DNA of 27,835 nt from Angelakisella sp. (GCA_013316495.1 WSMP01000010.1:1-27835), one strand, 5' to 3'. Counted from the stretch's first letter, positions 15,508-24,376 are shown. Translations and numbers: made by a program. Notes: generated by a model not told the origin, from the letters alone.

Positions 15508-16686
15508 TTGCCGGAAAAAAAGCGAGATTATTATGAGGTGCTGGGGGTCCAGAAGAACGCCACCGATGACGAGCTGAAAAAGGCCTACCGCAAGCTGGCC
15601 AAGGAGTACCACCCGGACCTGCACCCGGACGATAAAGAGGCGGAGGCCCACTTCAAGGAGGTGGGTGAGGCCTACGAGGTCCTTTCCGACAAGGAGAAGC
15701 GGGCCCGCTACGACCAGTTTGGACACGCCGGCGTGGACCCCAACTATGGCGCCGGCGCCGGTGCCGGGGGCTACGGCGGTGGCGGCTTCGGTTTTGGCGG
15801 CTTTGGGGACCTCTTCGAGGACCTGGGGGATATCTTTGGAGGCGGCGGCTTCGGCGGTTCCACCCGCACCCGAAACCCCAGCGGCCCCACCCGCGGCGGC
15901 AGCCAGGGAGTCACCCTGCCCCTCTCCTTTATGGAGGCGGTAAAGGGCTGCCAGAAGGAGGTCGCCTACCAGCGGCTGGAAAGCTGCGCCGCCTGCTCCG
16001 GCAGCGGGGCGGCAGAGGGCAGCCATCCGGAAACCTGCCCCGATTGCGGCGGCACAGGATATGTCACCGTGCGCAAGCAAAGCATTCTGGGGATGATGCA
16101 GGTGCGCCAGCCCTGTACCCGCTGCGGCGGCACCGGCAAGTTCATTAAAAACCCCTGCCAGAAGTGCGGCGGCAAGGGGCGGGTGCGGGTCAACCGCAAA
16201 TACACCGCCAATATCCCCGCCGGCATTGACGATGGACAGACCTTCGTCATCCGGGGAGAGGGGGACCATGGCACCAACGGCGGCCCCGCCGGGGACCTCC
16301 AGGTGACAGTTACCGTCCGCCCCGACCCCATCTTCGAGCGGGATGGCCGGAACATCTGGTGCGATATTCCACTTACCTACACCCAGGCGGTGCTGGGGGA
16401 TGAGATTGTCGTTCCCACCGTGGACGGCAAGGTGAAGTACACCGTCCCGGAGGGGACCCAGAACGGCACCGTCTTCCGCCTGCGGGATAAGGGCGTAGTG
16501 GACCCCAACACCGGCCGGAACCGGGGGGACCAGTACGTCCGGGTGTCCATCGAGGTGCCAAAGGGCCTCACCCGCAGCCAGAAGGAGAAACTCCGGGAGT
16601 TTGAACAGAGCCTGAGCGAGAAAAATTACCACAAGCGCCAGGGCTTCTTTGAAAAGCTCCGAGAGGCCTTTGATAAGGATAAATAA
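15508..16686 (+). CDS. dnaJ: Chaperone protein DnaJ (Hsp40)
   Basis: Co-chaperone that stimulates DnaK ATPase, 392 aa, type I. The J-domain at 1-70 contains YHPDLHPDD with the HPD triad. A long Gly/Phe-rich linker follows (about 75-130). Four zinc repeats are intact: CAACSGSGA, CPDCGGTGY, CTRCGGTGK and CQKCGGKGR. The C-terminal substrate-binding domains run to KLREAFDKDK. The start is TTG 15508, with GAGGTGATG a short distance upstream and no suitable ATG. It is the last gene of the operon. Confidence 0.98.
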   Translation: MPEKKRDYYEVLGVQKNATDDELKKAYRKLAKEYHPDLHPDDKEAEAHFKEVGEAYEVLSDKEKRARYDQFGHAGVDPNYGAGAGAGGYGGGGFGFGGFGDLFEDLGDIFGGGGFGGSTRTRNPSGPTRGGSQGVTLPLSFMEAVKGCQKEVAYQRLESCAACSGSGAAEGSHPETCPDCGGTGYVTVRKQSILGMMQVRQPCTRCGGTGKFIKNPCQKCGGKGRVRVNRKYTANIPAGIDDGQTFVIRGEGDHGTNGGPAGDLQVTVTVRPDPIFERDGRNIWCDIPLTYTQAVLGDEIVVPTVDGKVKYTVPEGTQNGTVFRLRDKGVVDPNTGRNRGDQYVRVSIEVPKGLTRSQKEKLREFEQSLSEKNYHKRQGFFEKLREAFDKDK

Positions 16687-16723
16687 GCTGCTCTGCCAAT
16701 CTGGGGTTTCACCCCAGCCCCCA

Positions 16724-16769
16724 CTTCTTTTTCTTCTTGCAAAAGAAGAAAAAGAAGCAAAAAGAAGAA
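16724..16769. repeat. 46-bp palindromic repeat, copy 2
   Basis: Identical to 10937-10982, including the GCAA tetraloop and the CAAAAAGAAGAA tail. It lies 38 bases after the dnaJ stop, so it may help end the chaperone transcript. Confidence 0.85.
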
Positions 16770-16842
16770 CGGCCAACTTTTCCTGAGGCAGCAGATCCTT
16801 TCATAGCAAAAGGACACGCAATTCTGCCAACCCCAACAAACA

Positions 16843-16887
16843 GTTTGGGCTCCCTCTGCCGCCTGAAACGGCAAAGGGAGCCCAAAC
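16843..16887. terminator. Terminator between dnaJ and the convergent nucleoside operon
   Basis: GTTTGGGCTCCCT (16843-16855) pairs with AGGGAGCCCAAAC (16875-16887), with an inner GCCG/CGGC. It is followed on the plus strand by TTTTGG and a T7 tract. The stem can serve both converging operons. Confidence 0.85.
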
Positions 16888-16914
16888 TTTTGGAAATTTT
16901 TTTGGCAGGCTGTT

Positions 16915-17919
16915 TTACCGGAAATCCCGAATCATATCAAGAACCATTCGGGAGAACCGCAGCCGGTCGGCGCCCAGGGCCACATAGCAGTTTTCCGGGC
17001 GGTCGGGGTAGGCGCGGGTATCGCAGATGGTCTGTCCATCGGCGAAGCCACCGCTTATGTCCACATCCACCCGCATATGGCGGACGTCGGTGAGCACCTC
17101 CGGGTCAAGGAGGTAGGCCACGCATAGGGCGTCATGGATAGGGGCGGAATCCGGGAGGTCCTGGGGCTGGTAGGCGTTGTAGGCCACAATGCGCTCGTCC
17201 ACCAGGTCTGCCACCGCAATGGCCAGAGGGGTGCCAATCTGGCGCAGCTCCGCTTCGTCCTCCCTTGTGAAATTGGCCTGGTGGGTGGCGTCCAGGGGAA
17301 CCATGGTGATGGTCTTCACCCCGCTGGTGAGGACGATTTGGGCGGCCTCCGGGTCGGCCCAGATGTTGAACTCCGAAGCGGCGGTGGCGTTAAAGACCTT
17401 GAAGCCGCCCCCCATAAAGATGATTTGCCGGATCTTTTCCGCAATGCGGGGCTCCAGGCGCAGGGCCATGCCGATGTTGGTGAGGGGGCCGGTGGGGATG
17501 AGGGTAATATCCCCCTCCGACTTCATCAGGGTGTCAATAAGCCACCAAACGCCGTGCTCCGGCTGCTCCCGGCTTACAGGGGCGGGCATGGGCAGGCAAT
17601 CGTGGTGGTAGGAGATGACCTCCCCCTTCTCGTCCAGCTTGTCCGCCTTGACGCCGGTCATGCCGGTGTAGTCCCCGTGGCGGTTGGGCAGGAGCTTGGC
17701 TACCATGGAGGTGGCACAGCCCCGGTAGACCGGGGTGCTGCTGCGGAGCATATCCACCACCCGCAGGGTGTTGTCGGTGGTGAAGCCTATCTCCTTGTTT
17801 CCCGCCACGGTACTTACCCCCAGCAGGTCAATCTTCGGGGAGAGGATAGCCATCATAATGGCAACGGCGTCATCGGAGCCGGTGTCGCAGTCCAGAATCA
17901 CTTTCATTTTGTCAGACAT
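16915..17919 (-). CDS. Inosine-uridine-type nucleoside hydrolase
   Basis: Hydrolyses ribonucleosides to base and ribose. It is 334 aa from ATG 17919, with AAGGAG eight bases upstream; the longer open frame to 18411 is rejected because it overlaps the preceding gene. The calcium-binding signature D-x-D-x-x-x-D-D is present near the N-terminus (VILDCDTGSDDAVAIM). Other family blocks are IPTGPLTNIGMAL, IIFMGGGF, FNIWADPEAA and HDALCVAYLLDPE, the last holding the fourth metal ligand. It is the last gene of the psu operon and its start overlaps the upstream phosphorylase gene by 16 bases. Base specificity cannot be told from sequence. Confidence 0.93.
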   Translation of the reverse strand: MSDKMKVILDCDTGSDDAVAIMMAILSPKIDLLGVSTVAGNKEIGFTTDNTLRVVDMLRSSTPVYRGCATSMVAKLLPNRHGDYTGMTGVKADKLDEKGEVISYHHDCLPMPAPVSREQPEHGVWWLIDTLMKSEGDITLIPTGPLTNIGMALRLEPRIAEKIRQIIFMGGGFKVFNATAASEFNIWADPEAAQIVLTSGVKTITMVPLDATHQANFTREDEAELRQIGTPLAIAVADLVDERIVAYNAYQPQDLPDSAPIHDALCVAYLLDPEVLTDVRHMRVDVDISGGFADGQTICDTRAYPDRPENCYVALGADRLRFSRMVLDMIRDFR

Positions 17920-18719
17920 GTTGATTCTCCTTCTTGTTTGATGGGGAAGCCTTCGGTCAGTTGGATGGCGGTGGAGAGAAGATTGGCCCGGATGCTCTTT
18001 TGGCTGTTCCAGCTGCGTGAATCCCAGGTTTCGCCGCTTACGTCGTCCCCAGCGTAAAGCAGCTGCGCCAGGGGGATGCGGTGGTATTGGGAGACGGCGA
18101 AGAAGGCGGCTGCCTCCATCTCCACCGTAAGGCAGCCCTCCTGCCGTCTGGCCTCCACCAGATGGGGAGTTTCCCGGTAGATGGCGTCGGTGGTCCAGGT
18201 TTTGCCGGTGGCGTAGGGGATGCCCAGCCGCGCCAGCCCGGCGGCGAGGTGCTCCACCGCCCCAGGGTGACAGGCCACCTCCCGGCTGGGGGGCAGGTAG
18301 TGGTAGGAGGTTCCTTCGTCCCGCACTGCGGCGGTGGGCAGGATGATCTCCCCCAGGGAGGAGCCCCCCTGGAGCGCCCCGGCGGCGCCGCAGATGACAA
18401 AGCCCCGGCAACCCATGGCGTGGAGCTCTTCAATGGTGCAGGCCGCCCCAGGGGCGGTGAGAAAGGCCATGGTAATGCAGATATCCTCCCCATCCTTCCG
18501 GCGGTATTGGTAGATTGGAATGTCCAAAACCTCCGAGTGGAGCTGGCCGATGACCGGAAGCTGCCTTTCCTCCACCAGCTGCTGAAGCTCCCGCCGGAAA
18601 AAGGTGATGACGCACCGGGGCGGCAAGGGGGACAGTTCCTCCAGGAAGCCTTCGGGGCGGATGAGGGCCTCCCTGCTGGTGTCAAATTCACAAATGGGAT
18701 AAGGATTTTTCAGAAGCAT
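17904..18719 (-). CDS. Nucleoside phosphorylase (uridine phosphorylase-like)
   Basis: Cleaves nucleosides with phosphate to base and ribose 1-phosphate. The start is ATG 18719 (MLLKNPYPICEFD), with GAGGT seven bases upstream; a GTG nine bases earlier is possible. The protein is 271 aa. PNP/UDP phosphorylase family features include FVICGAAGALQGGSSLGEII (about 105-125), a GKTWTTDAIYRETP segment and the ribose-binding VEMEAAAFFAVSQ motif. It is closer to the uridine phosphorylase branch by feel; substrate is not proven. It overlaps the nucleoside hydrolase by 16 bases and starts ten bases after the patatin gene, so translation is likely coupled. Confidence 0.9.
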   Translation of the reverse strand: MLLKNPYPICEFDTSREALIRPEGFLEELSPLPPRCVITFFRRELQQLVEERQLPVIGQLHSEVLDIPIYQYRRKDGEDICITMAFLTAPGAACTIEELHAMGCRGFVICGAAGALQGGSSLGEIILPTAAVRDEGTSYHYLPPSREVACHPGAVEHLAAGLARLGIPYATGKTWTTDAIYRETPHLVEARRQEGCLTVEMEAAAFFAVSQYHRIPLAQLLYAGDDVSGETWDSRSWNSQKSIRANLLSTAIQLTEGFPIKQEGESTCLTK

Positions 18720-18729
18720 CCTTTGCACC

Positions 18730-20037
18730 TCACAGAATCAGCAGATAAAGGCTGGCCAGCAGCTCCCTGGGCAGGGCGATTGCCAAAAACTCCGGCCGCA
18801 GCAGGGGATCGCCCCCTTCCAGCAGCTGGGCCAGATTTTCCATTACCGTGAGAAGGGCCAGCTCCTTCCCCAGGGCGGCCAGGGCCTCTCCCAGGCCGGC
18901 GCCCTCCCTTGGCAGGGTATCGGGGGTGAGGTCCCGCTCCCCGTTTTTGCCCCGCTCCACCTGGATGCGCTCCCCCAGGGCGGCGTTAAATTCCTCCATG
19001 GTGTAGCGGCGGGTGGGCTCCAGACCCAGCAGCTCCCCGGCGGTTTCGGCGGCAGCCAGAAGCAAATCGTTCTTCATCCGGCGGCGGCGCAGCTCTCCCC
19101 GCAGCCGGGCCAGGGCGGCCCCCTCCACCGCGGAGCGGGCCCTTTCCCCCAAAGGCTCCAGCAGACGGCGGCACAGCTCCTCCATAGAGGCGCCGTACCG
19201 CAGGCGCAGGCGCTCCTCCTCCCCGGCGGGGAAGGCGTAGGCCCGGCCGTCGCAGGCCCCGGCGGTTTTCATAGCGTCCCAATACCCCAGGCGGATGTTC
19301 CGGCGGCACTGGTCCTTTTCAAAAATCAGGAAGTTCCCCAGGTCCCAGCAGCTGCGGACGGTGTGCACCGGTATCTCCGGGCAAAAGCTCCGCTTGATGC
19401 CCACGCCGTCCACATCTACCGCCCAGATTTCGGAGAGGGGCACCCCCGCCTTGGCGGCCATCTCCACCGGGAGGTTGTCGTAATAGCCCCCGTCAATGAA
19501 GCGGGATTTTTCGATGGTGCGGGGCTTAAAGGCGGGGAAGCAGGAGGCGGAGGCGATCATATAATCCGCCACAGCCCCCTGGGGCATATCCCGCAGGTAG
19601 AGCCGCACCGGGGTCAGGGTGGTCATATCCACCGTGACGATGCCGTATACCACCCCGCTTTGGCGCAGCTTTTCCTCATCCAGGATGCTGCGGATGGTTT
19701 CCTCCAAAGGGGAGATATCCACACCGCCCTTTGTCACCATCTCCCGGATAAAAGCCCGGTAGACGGCCAGGCGGCTGTCCAGGGTGTCGCTGGCGCTGGG
19801 GATGCCCTCCATCACTTGGGTGTTGTCCATGTTCCACCACAGGTCGTAGGCGGCTTCAAACTCCCCTTGGGCCATAAGCGCCCCGTTGAGGGCGCCCACC
19901 GAGGTGCCAGTGACCACCTGAAAATCCAGCCCAAGCTCCCGCAGGGCCTGCCAAACGCCAATCTGGTAGGCCCCCTTGGCGCCGCCGCCCCCCAGGACGA
20001 CGGCGCGTTTTTCCTTTGAAGGATTCACTGCGGGCAT
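18730..20037 (-). CDS. Patatin-like phospholipase
   Basis: A 435-aa putative acyl hydrolase. The patatin domain occupies about 10-200: oxyanion loop VVLGGGGAKGAYQIGVW (16-22), nucleophile elbow GTSVG with Ser46, and catalytic Asp182 in RFIDGGYYDNLP. The C-terminal 200 residues are Arg/Glu/Leu-rich, helical, and unfamiliar. There is no signal peptide, so it is probably cytoplasmic. GGAGG lies six bases before ATG 20037. Sixteen bases separate it from psuG and ten from the phosphorylase, so it is embedded in the nucleoside operon. Its substrate and its link to nucleoside breakdown are unknown. Confidence 0.93.
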   Translation of the reverse strand: MPAVNPSKEKRAVVLGGGGAKGAYQIGVWQALRELGLDFQVVTGTSVGALNGALMAQGEFEAAYDLWWNMDNTQVMEGIPSASDTLDSRLAVYRAFIREMVTKGGVDISPLEETIRSILDEEKLRQSGVVYGIVTVDMTTLTPVRLYLRDMPQGAVADYMIASASCFPAFKPRTIEKSRFIDGGYYDNLPVEMAAKAGVPLSEIWAVDVDGVGIKRSFCPEIPVHTVRSCWDLGNFLIFEKDQCRRNIRLGYWDAMKTAGACDGRAYAFPAGEEERLRLRYGASMEELCRRLLEPLGERARSAVEGAALARLRGELRRRRMKNDLLLAAAETAGELLGLEPTRRYTMEEFNAALGERIQVERGKNGERDLTPDTLPREGAGLGEALAALGKELALLTVMENLAQLLEGGDPLLRPEFLAIALPRELLASLYLLIL

Positions 20038-20053
20038 GGAGTACCTCCATTCA

Positions 20054-20974
20054 TTACCCTAACTTGCTGTATGCAATGGCGATTTTGGCTGCCATCCGGG
20101 CGTTGTTGTAGGCCAGCTGGAGGTTGGAGGCCAGGGACACTCCCTTGGTGTAGTCCTTGATGTGGGCCAGCAGGAAGGGGGTGGTGTCCTTGCCGTGGAT
20201 GCCCTCCGCCTTGGCGGCCTCCAGGGCGCGGTTAATAACCGCCTCCATCTCATTGTAGTCCAGCTCGTATTCCGCCGGGATGGGGTTGGCGATGACAAAG
20301 CCCCCCTTCAGGCCCAGGTCCCACTTGGTCCGCAGAATCTTGGCGGCGGTGGCGGCGTCGGGGACGTTTACATCCACCTTGCAGCCACTCTTGCGGCAGT
20401 AGAAGGCGGGGAAGTCGTTGGTGTCCATCCCCAGCACCGGGACGCCCATGGTCTCCAGATATTCCAGGGTTTTGGGGATATCCAGCAGGGACTTGGCCCC
20501 GGCACAGACCACGGCCACACCGGTGTTTGCCAGCTCCTGAAGGTCGGCGGAGATATCAAAGGTGCTCTCTGCGCCCCGGTGCACGCCGCCGATACCGCCA
20601 GTGGCAAACACCCGGATGCCTGCCATCTCCGCCAGCATCATGGTGGTGGCGACGGTGGTGGCTCCGGTCTTGCCGGTGGCAAGGTACACCGCCACATCCC
20701 GGCGGCTCACCTTGCCCACGGTGGAATCCTTGCACATCAGCTCCAGCTCATCGGCGGTGAGACCCACCTTCAGCTTTCCGCCAATAATAGCGGTGGTGGC
20801 GGGGATGGCTCCCTCCCCCCGGATGATCTCCTCCACCTTGTGGGAAAATTCCCAGTTCTCCGGGTAGGGCATCCCGTGGGAAAGAATGGTGGACTCCAGG
20901 GCCACCACCGGCTTTCCGGCCTTTACAGCCTCGGCAATTTCAGGGGCAACAGACAGATACTTTTCCAGATTCAT
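20054..20974 (-). CDS. psuG: Pseudouridine-5'-phosphate glycosidase
   Basis: Splits the C-C glycosidic bond of pseudouridine 5'-phosphate to uracil and ribose 5-phosphate, using a divalent metal. At 306 aa it has normal length. Family blocks are KPVVALESTILSHGMPYP (21-38), ATTAIIGGKLKVGL, ATGGIGGVHRGAESTFDIS (124-142) and CAGAKSLLDIPKTLEYLE. With a -5 offset from the E. coli enzyme as I recall it, the metal-binding Asp corresponds to D144 and the Schiff-base Lys to K161; both are present. ATG 20974 has AAGGAG upstream. It follows psuK by 45 bases. Confidence 0.97.
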   Translation of the reverse strand: MNLEKYLSVAPEIAEAVKAGKPVVALESTILSHGMPYPENWEFSHKVEEIIRGEGAIPATTAIIGGKLKVGLTADELELMCKDSTVGKVSRRDVAVYLATGKTGATTVATTMMLAEMAGIRVFATGGIGGVHRGAESTFDISADLQELANTGVAVVCAGAKSLLDIPKTLEYLETMGVPVLGMDTNDFPAFYCRKSGCKVDVNVPDAATAAKILRTKWDLGLKGGFVIANPIPAEYELDYNEMEAVINRALEAAKAEGIHGKDTTPFLLAHIKDYTKGVSLASNLQLAYNNARMAAKIAIAYSKLG

Positions 20975-21019
20975 AGCAGTTTTCTCCTTTTCAAATAAAA
21001 TTATAGGATTATGTAGGCG

Positions 21020-22150
21020 CTATAAACAAAGAGCAGGCTCCCTTACAGCGATATGCTCCCCCTCCACCACCGCCAGGATGTTTTCGGCGCTGATGTTGGG
21101 GTTGATGGTGTTCTGGTGGGCGATCGCCATCCGGGAGGCGGCCACCGCGAAGGGCAGGGTCTTTTCCGGCGGCCAGCCTTGCAGGTGGGCGTAAACCAGC
21201 CCCCCCATAAAGGCGTCTCCGGCGCCGGTGGCGTTTACCACCTCCATAGGCTCCCCGCGGGCCCAGAGGCAGCGTCCCTCCCGGTCCTGGTAGTAGACCC
21301 CTTCCTTCCCCAGGCTCACCACCACCTGGCTGAGCCCCTGCTGGATAAGCCGCCCGGCGGCCTCGGCCAGCTCCTCCTGGGTGGTGATCTTCATTTCTGC
21401 CAGGATTTCCGCCTCCAGCAGATTGGGTTTAACGGTGTGGAATCCCCGAAGGCGCCCCCGGAGCTTTTTGGCGTAGGCGGTACTCACCGGGTCCACAAAG
21501 ACGGGGATTTCCCCACCGTAAGCAGCGGCGATGTATCCCAAAATCTCCTCCGGCAGGCCGCAGTCCACCACAATGGCCCTGGCTCCCCGCAGAACGCTGT
21601 TTTTGCCCTTTAGAAACTCCACTGAGAGCTTTTGCAGCACCCGCATATCGGACATGGCTACCGCCATTTCTCCATTGTGGTCGTGAAGGGAAAGGTAGAT
21701 GGAGGAGCTATCCCCCTCCGCCACTAGGAAGCCGGCGGTATCAATTCCTGCCGCCTGGCACTCCCGGCGAATCTTTTCTCCGTAGACGTCGTCCCCCACG
21801 GCGGTGATGAGCTTCACCAGGGCGCCCATCCGGGCGGCGTTCTCACAAATATTATGGGTCACGCCCCCCACCGACATACCAATAAAGCCGGGGTTGGAAT
21901 CCTCCATCACCAAAGGGGCACGGCTGCGGCCCATCAGGTCGATATTTGCTGCCCCCACCCCTACAATGTACCGCTCCTCCTGCTCGGAAAGGACATAGCC
22001 TTTCCCCAGGATATGGCCTTTTTTACCCAAGTTCGCCAGATGGACCCCCACCGAGGACCGGGTGATGCCCAGGCGTCTTGCAATCTCCCCCTGGGAGAGC
22101 ATAGGGTCCTGGCGCAGCAGCTCCATAATCTGCCGCTCCCGCTCGGTCAT
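21020..22150 (-). CDS. psuK: Pseudouridine kinase with N-terminal HTH
   Basis: PfkB-family kinase, expected to make pseudouridine 5'-phosphate for PsuG. Of its 376 aa, residues 1-55 are a winged helix (TERERQIMELLRQDPMLSQG, then EIARRLGITRSSVGVHLANL). The kinase domain follows: GVGAANIDLMGRS, a GGVTHNICENAARMG block and the catalytic NATGAGDAFMGGLVYA near the C-terminus with the Asp base. The HTH-kinase layout is known in other PfkB proteins annotated as sugar or pseudouridine kinases. Its position as first gene before psuG makes the assignment firm. ATG 22150 has GGAGGGAGG upstream. The HTH suggests it may also regulate its own operon. Confidence 0.93.
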   Translation of the reverse strand: MTERERQIMELLRQDPMLSQGEIARRLGITRSSVGVHLANLGKKGHILGKGYVLSEQEERYIVGVGAANIDLMGRSRAPLVMEDSNPGFIGMSVGGVTHNICENAARMGALVKLITAVGDDVYGEKIRRECQAAGIDTAGFLVAEGDSSSIYLSLHDHNGEMAVAMSDMRVLQKLSVEFLKGKNSVLRGARAIVVDCGLPEEILGYIAAAYGGEIPVFVDPVSTAYAKKLRGRLRGFHTVKPNLLEAEILAEMKITTQEELAEAAGRLIQQGLSQVVVSLGKEGVYYQDREGRCLWARGEPMEVVNATGAGDAFMGGLVYAHLQGWPPEKTLPFAVAASRMAIAHQNTINPNISAENILAVVEGEHIAVREPALCL

Positions 22151-22182
22151 TGGCCTCCCTCCTATCCAATGCTTTCGTCTCT

Positions 22183-22214
22183 TGCTTATGGCTTAAGCAT
22201 CTGCTTATATTATA
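22183..22214 (-). promoter_or_regulatory. psu operon -10 box with repeated operator-like motif
   Basis: On the minus strand the -10 box TATAAT (22214-22209) is followed by three copies of the hexamer TGCTTA: two in one orientation (plus coordinates 22183-22188 and 22202-22207) and one inverted (22194-22199). No good -35 is seen at 17 bases, which fits an activated promoter. The hexamers fall on the transcription start region and may bind the HTH of PsuK or another regulator. Confidence 0.5.
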
Positions 22215-22386
22215 GGACGGAAAATCCATCCAGCGCAAGATGCGTTTTGACTAAAAATTACAACGATTTTTTGGTGGATATGCTGTTTTTTCTCACGCTA
22301 CCTCTGGCGGGTGTTCCTTTCCAGCGGTTAAATCCAAGCATGAAAAACCGCATCCTGGCATACCTTCTTCTAGGGAGGTGGCCGGG

Positions 22387-23418
22387 ATGCTCTTTTGCTG
22401 CGTGGGAAGGAAGCGCTTCTGGGGGGCGGCCCTCTGTCTGGCTCTGGCGGTGATGGGTGGGCTGGCGGTGGTTCGGGCCCTGGCGGTCCAAAAGAAGGAC
22501 TTCATCCGCTGGGTGGACTTCACCCCCACCCATGCCGCCCTTTCCGCTGCCCTGGAGGAGGACCTGCGAAGCCACCGGGAGCAGGGGGAAGAGCAGGTGC
22601 AGCCGGTGGACTGGGTGGAGCTGTTGGCCTGCCTGGGGGCCCGGTACGGTGGGGATTTCTCCCGCTACCGGGATACCCATCTGCGGGAGACTGCAAAGGC
22701 CCTTTCCCAGGGGAAAAGCCCCAAGTCCATCCTGGGCAAAGGGCCGGATCAGTACTACGACTACTACCGGGAAGCCTACGGGGCGGTGCTGGAAAATATG
22801 GTGGGAAACTACCTGCTGGAGGAGCCGGACCCCAACGACCCGGAGCACCTCATCCAGACAGCGGGATACGGCCTCACCGCCTTTTGTCCCATTGCCAGGG
22901 GGTATGGATTTTCCCATTACGATGACTTTGGAGCCGGGCGCTCCTACGGCTACCGGAGGAAACACCTGGGCAACGACCTGATGGCTCCGGTGGGGACCCC
23001 GGTGGTGGCGGTGGAGGGGGGCGTGGTGGAGGCCGCCGGCTGGAACCAGTACGGGGGCTGGCGCGTGGGTATCCGCTCCCACGACGGCAAGCGGTACTGG
23101 TACTATGCCCATCTCCGCAAGGGGCATCCCTTCGCCACCGGGGTCACCCAAGGGGCGGTGGTGGAGGCGGGACAGGTGATTGGCTATGTGGGGATGACAG
23201 GCTACAGTTCCACCCCGGACACCAACGGCATGAGCGCCCCTCACCTCCACTTCGGCCTCCAGCTCATCTTTGATGAGAGCCAGAAGGAGGGGAACAACGA
23301 GATCTGGGTGGATGTTTACCCCTTAGTGAACCTTTTGGAGCGCCGTCGCGCCACGGTGGTGCCGGGGGAGGAAAAAGGGGAGTACCGGCGGAAATACCGC
23401 TTTACGCCGATAGATTGA
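22387..23418 (+). CDS. M23-family metallopeptidase
   Basis: A 343-aa peptidoglycan endopeptidase homologue. The ATG at 22387 has GGGAGG eight bases upstream; a GTG nine bases earlier is less well placed. An N-terminal signal or anchor helix lies at about 12-32 (GAALCLALAVMGGLAVVRAL). A central lysozyme-like or linker region is rich in Tyr and Asp. The M23 domain has HLGNDLMAPVGTPVVAVEGG (His and Asp zinc ligands) and the closing HLHFG motif with both histidines. Zinc ligands are intact, so an active enzyme is likely. The next gene starts 20 bases after its stop, so they form an operon. Confidence 0.93.
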   Translation: MLFCCVGRKRFWGAALCLALAVMGGLAVVRALAVQKKDFIRWVDFTPTHAALSAALEEDLRSHREQGEEQVQPVDWVELLACLGARYGGDFSRYRDTHLRETAKALSQGKSPKSILGKGPDQYYDYYREAYGAVLENMVGNYLLEEPDPNDPEHLIQTAGYGLTAFCPIARGYGFSHYDDFGAGRSYGYRRKHLGNDLMAPVGTPVVAVEGGVVEAAGWNQYGGWRVGIRSHDGKRYWYYAHLRKGHPFATGVTQGAVVEAGQVIGYVGMTGYSSTPDTNGMSAPHLHFGLQLIFDESQKEGNNEIWVDVYPLVNLLERRRATVVPGEEKGEYRRKYRFTPID

Positions 23419-23438
23419 GCTGGAAAGGAGAGGGGACC

Positions 23439-24323
23439 ATGAAAACGCGGGTGCTGCGCCTGGCAATGGTCTTTGCCCTTACCGCAGTGGTGGTGTGGGG
23501 CTCCTGGTACACCGAGTTTGGCTTAGGCCAGGGGGAAGAAGAGGTGGTTTCCGTAGAGGCCGCCGCCCAGGAGCCGATTGGCCTGCCGGTGCTGATGTAT
23601 CACAGCATCAACAGCTGGGAGAAGAAGGCGGGGGATTATGTCATTACGCCAGAGGCCTTGCGAAGCGATCTCCTGTGGCTGAAGGAAGAGGGCTACCAGA
23701 CCGTGGTGGTGCAGGACCTTATAGATTATGTGGAGACGGGGGCCCCTCTCCCGGAAAAGCCGGTGATGATCACCTTTGACGATGGGTATTATAACAATTA
23801 TCTGAATGCTTTCCCCATCCTCCAGGAGCTCCAGATGAAGGCGGTAATCTCCATTATTATCTCGGAGACGGATAAATACTCCCAGCTGGATGAAAACCGG
23901 GAGAACTATTCCCACCTCACCTGGGAGCAGGTGAATGAAATGATGGACTCCGGCCTCATCGAATTCCAGAGCCACAGCTACAGCCTCCACAAAAACCGGG
24001 GAAGCGGGCGCAAGGGCATTGGCAAGAAGAGGGGGGAGAGTACCGAGGAGTACCAGCAGGCCATCCGGGAGGATGTGGAGAAGGGGCAGCAGCGGTTTGT
24101 GGAGATGACTGGCTACGCCCCCACAGCCTTCACCTATCCCTTTGGTGCCGTGAGTGAGGACAGCTACCCGGTACTGGAGGAGCTGGGATTCCGGGCCACT
24201 TTGGATGCGCAGGGGAAGCTGTTCCATATCACCAGAGACCCCGCTTGCCTGCGGCGCATCCCCCGGTACAACCGCCCCTGGGGCACTACCGCGCAAAAAA
24301 TCATCGAAAAGGCGATGAAATAG
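23439..24323 (+). CDS. Secreted polysaccharide deacetylase
   Basis: A 294-aa carbohydrate esterase family 4 (NodB-like) protein. ATG 23439 (MKTRVLRLAMVFAL) has AAGGAGAGG upstream; the open frame extends eight codons further but lacks a ribosome binding site. A signal peptide or anchor occupies about 1-25. Motifs are LPVLMYHSIN, the metal-binding TFDDGYYNNY, HSYSLH (metal His pair), FTYPFG and the late LRRIPRYNRPWGT. It likely deacetylates peptidoglycan or another wall glycan, matching the M23 peptidase encoded just upstream. The exact substrate is unknown. Confidence 0.92.
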   Translation: MKTRVLRLAMVFALTAVVVWGSWYTEFGLGQGEEEVVSVEAAAQEPIGLPVLMYHSINSWEKKAGDYVITPEALRSDLLWLKEEGYQTVVVQDLIDYVETGAPLPEKPVMITFDDGYYNNYLNAFPILQELQMKAVISIIISETDKYSQLDENRENYSHLTWEQVNEMMDSGLIEFQSHSYSLHKNRGSGRKGIGKKRGESTEEYQQAIREDVEKGQQRFVEMTGYAPTAFTYPFGAVSEDSYPVLEELGFRATLDAQGKLFHITRDPACLRRIPRYNRPWGTTAQKIIEKAMK

Positions 24324-24333
24324 GGCCTAAAAA

Positions 24334-24367
24334 CAGGGGAGGCAGGGAAAACCCTCCCCTGCTTTTT
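24334..24367 (+). terminator. Intrinsic terminator after the deacetylase
   Basis: CAGGGGAGG pairs with CCTCCCCTG around a ten-base loop and is followed by CTTTTT. It ends the M23-deacetylase transcript. Confidence 0.9.
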
Positions 24368-24376
24368 ATGGAGGAT

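Noticed and set aside
17920..18411. Extended nucleoside hydrolase start at 18411
   Set aside because: It would overlap the phosphorylase gene by about 500 bases; ATG 17919 has a good ribosome binding site and the family N-terminus.
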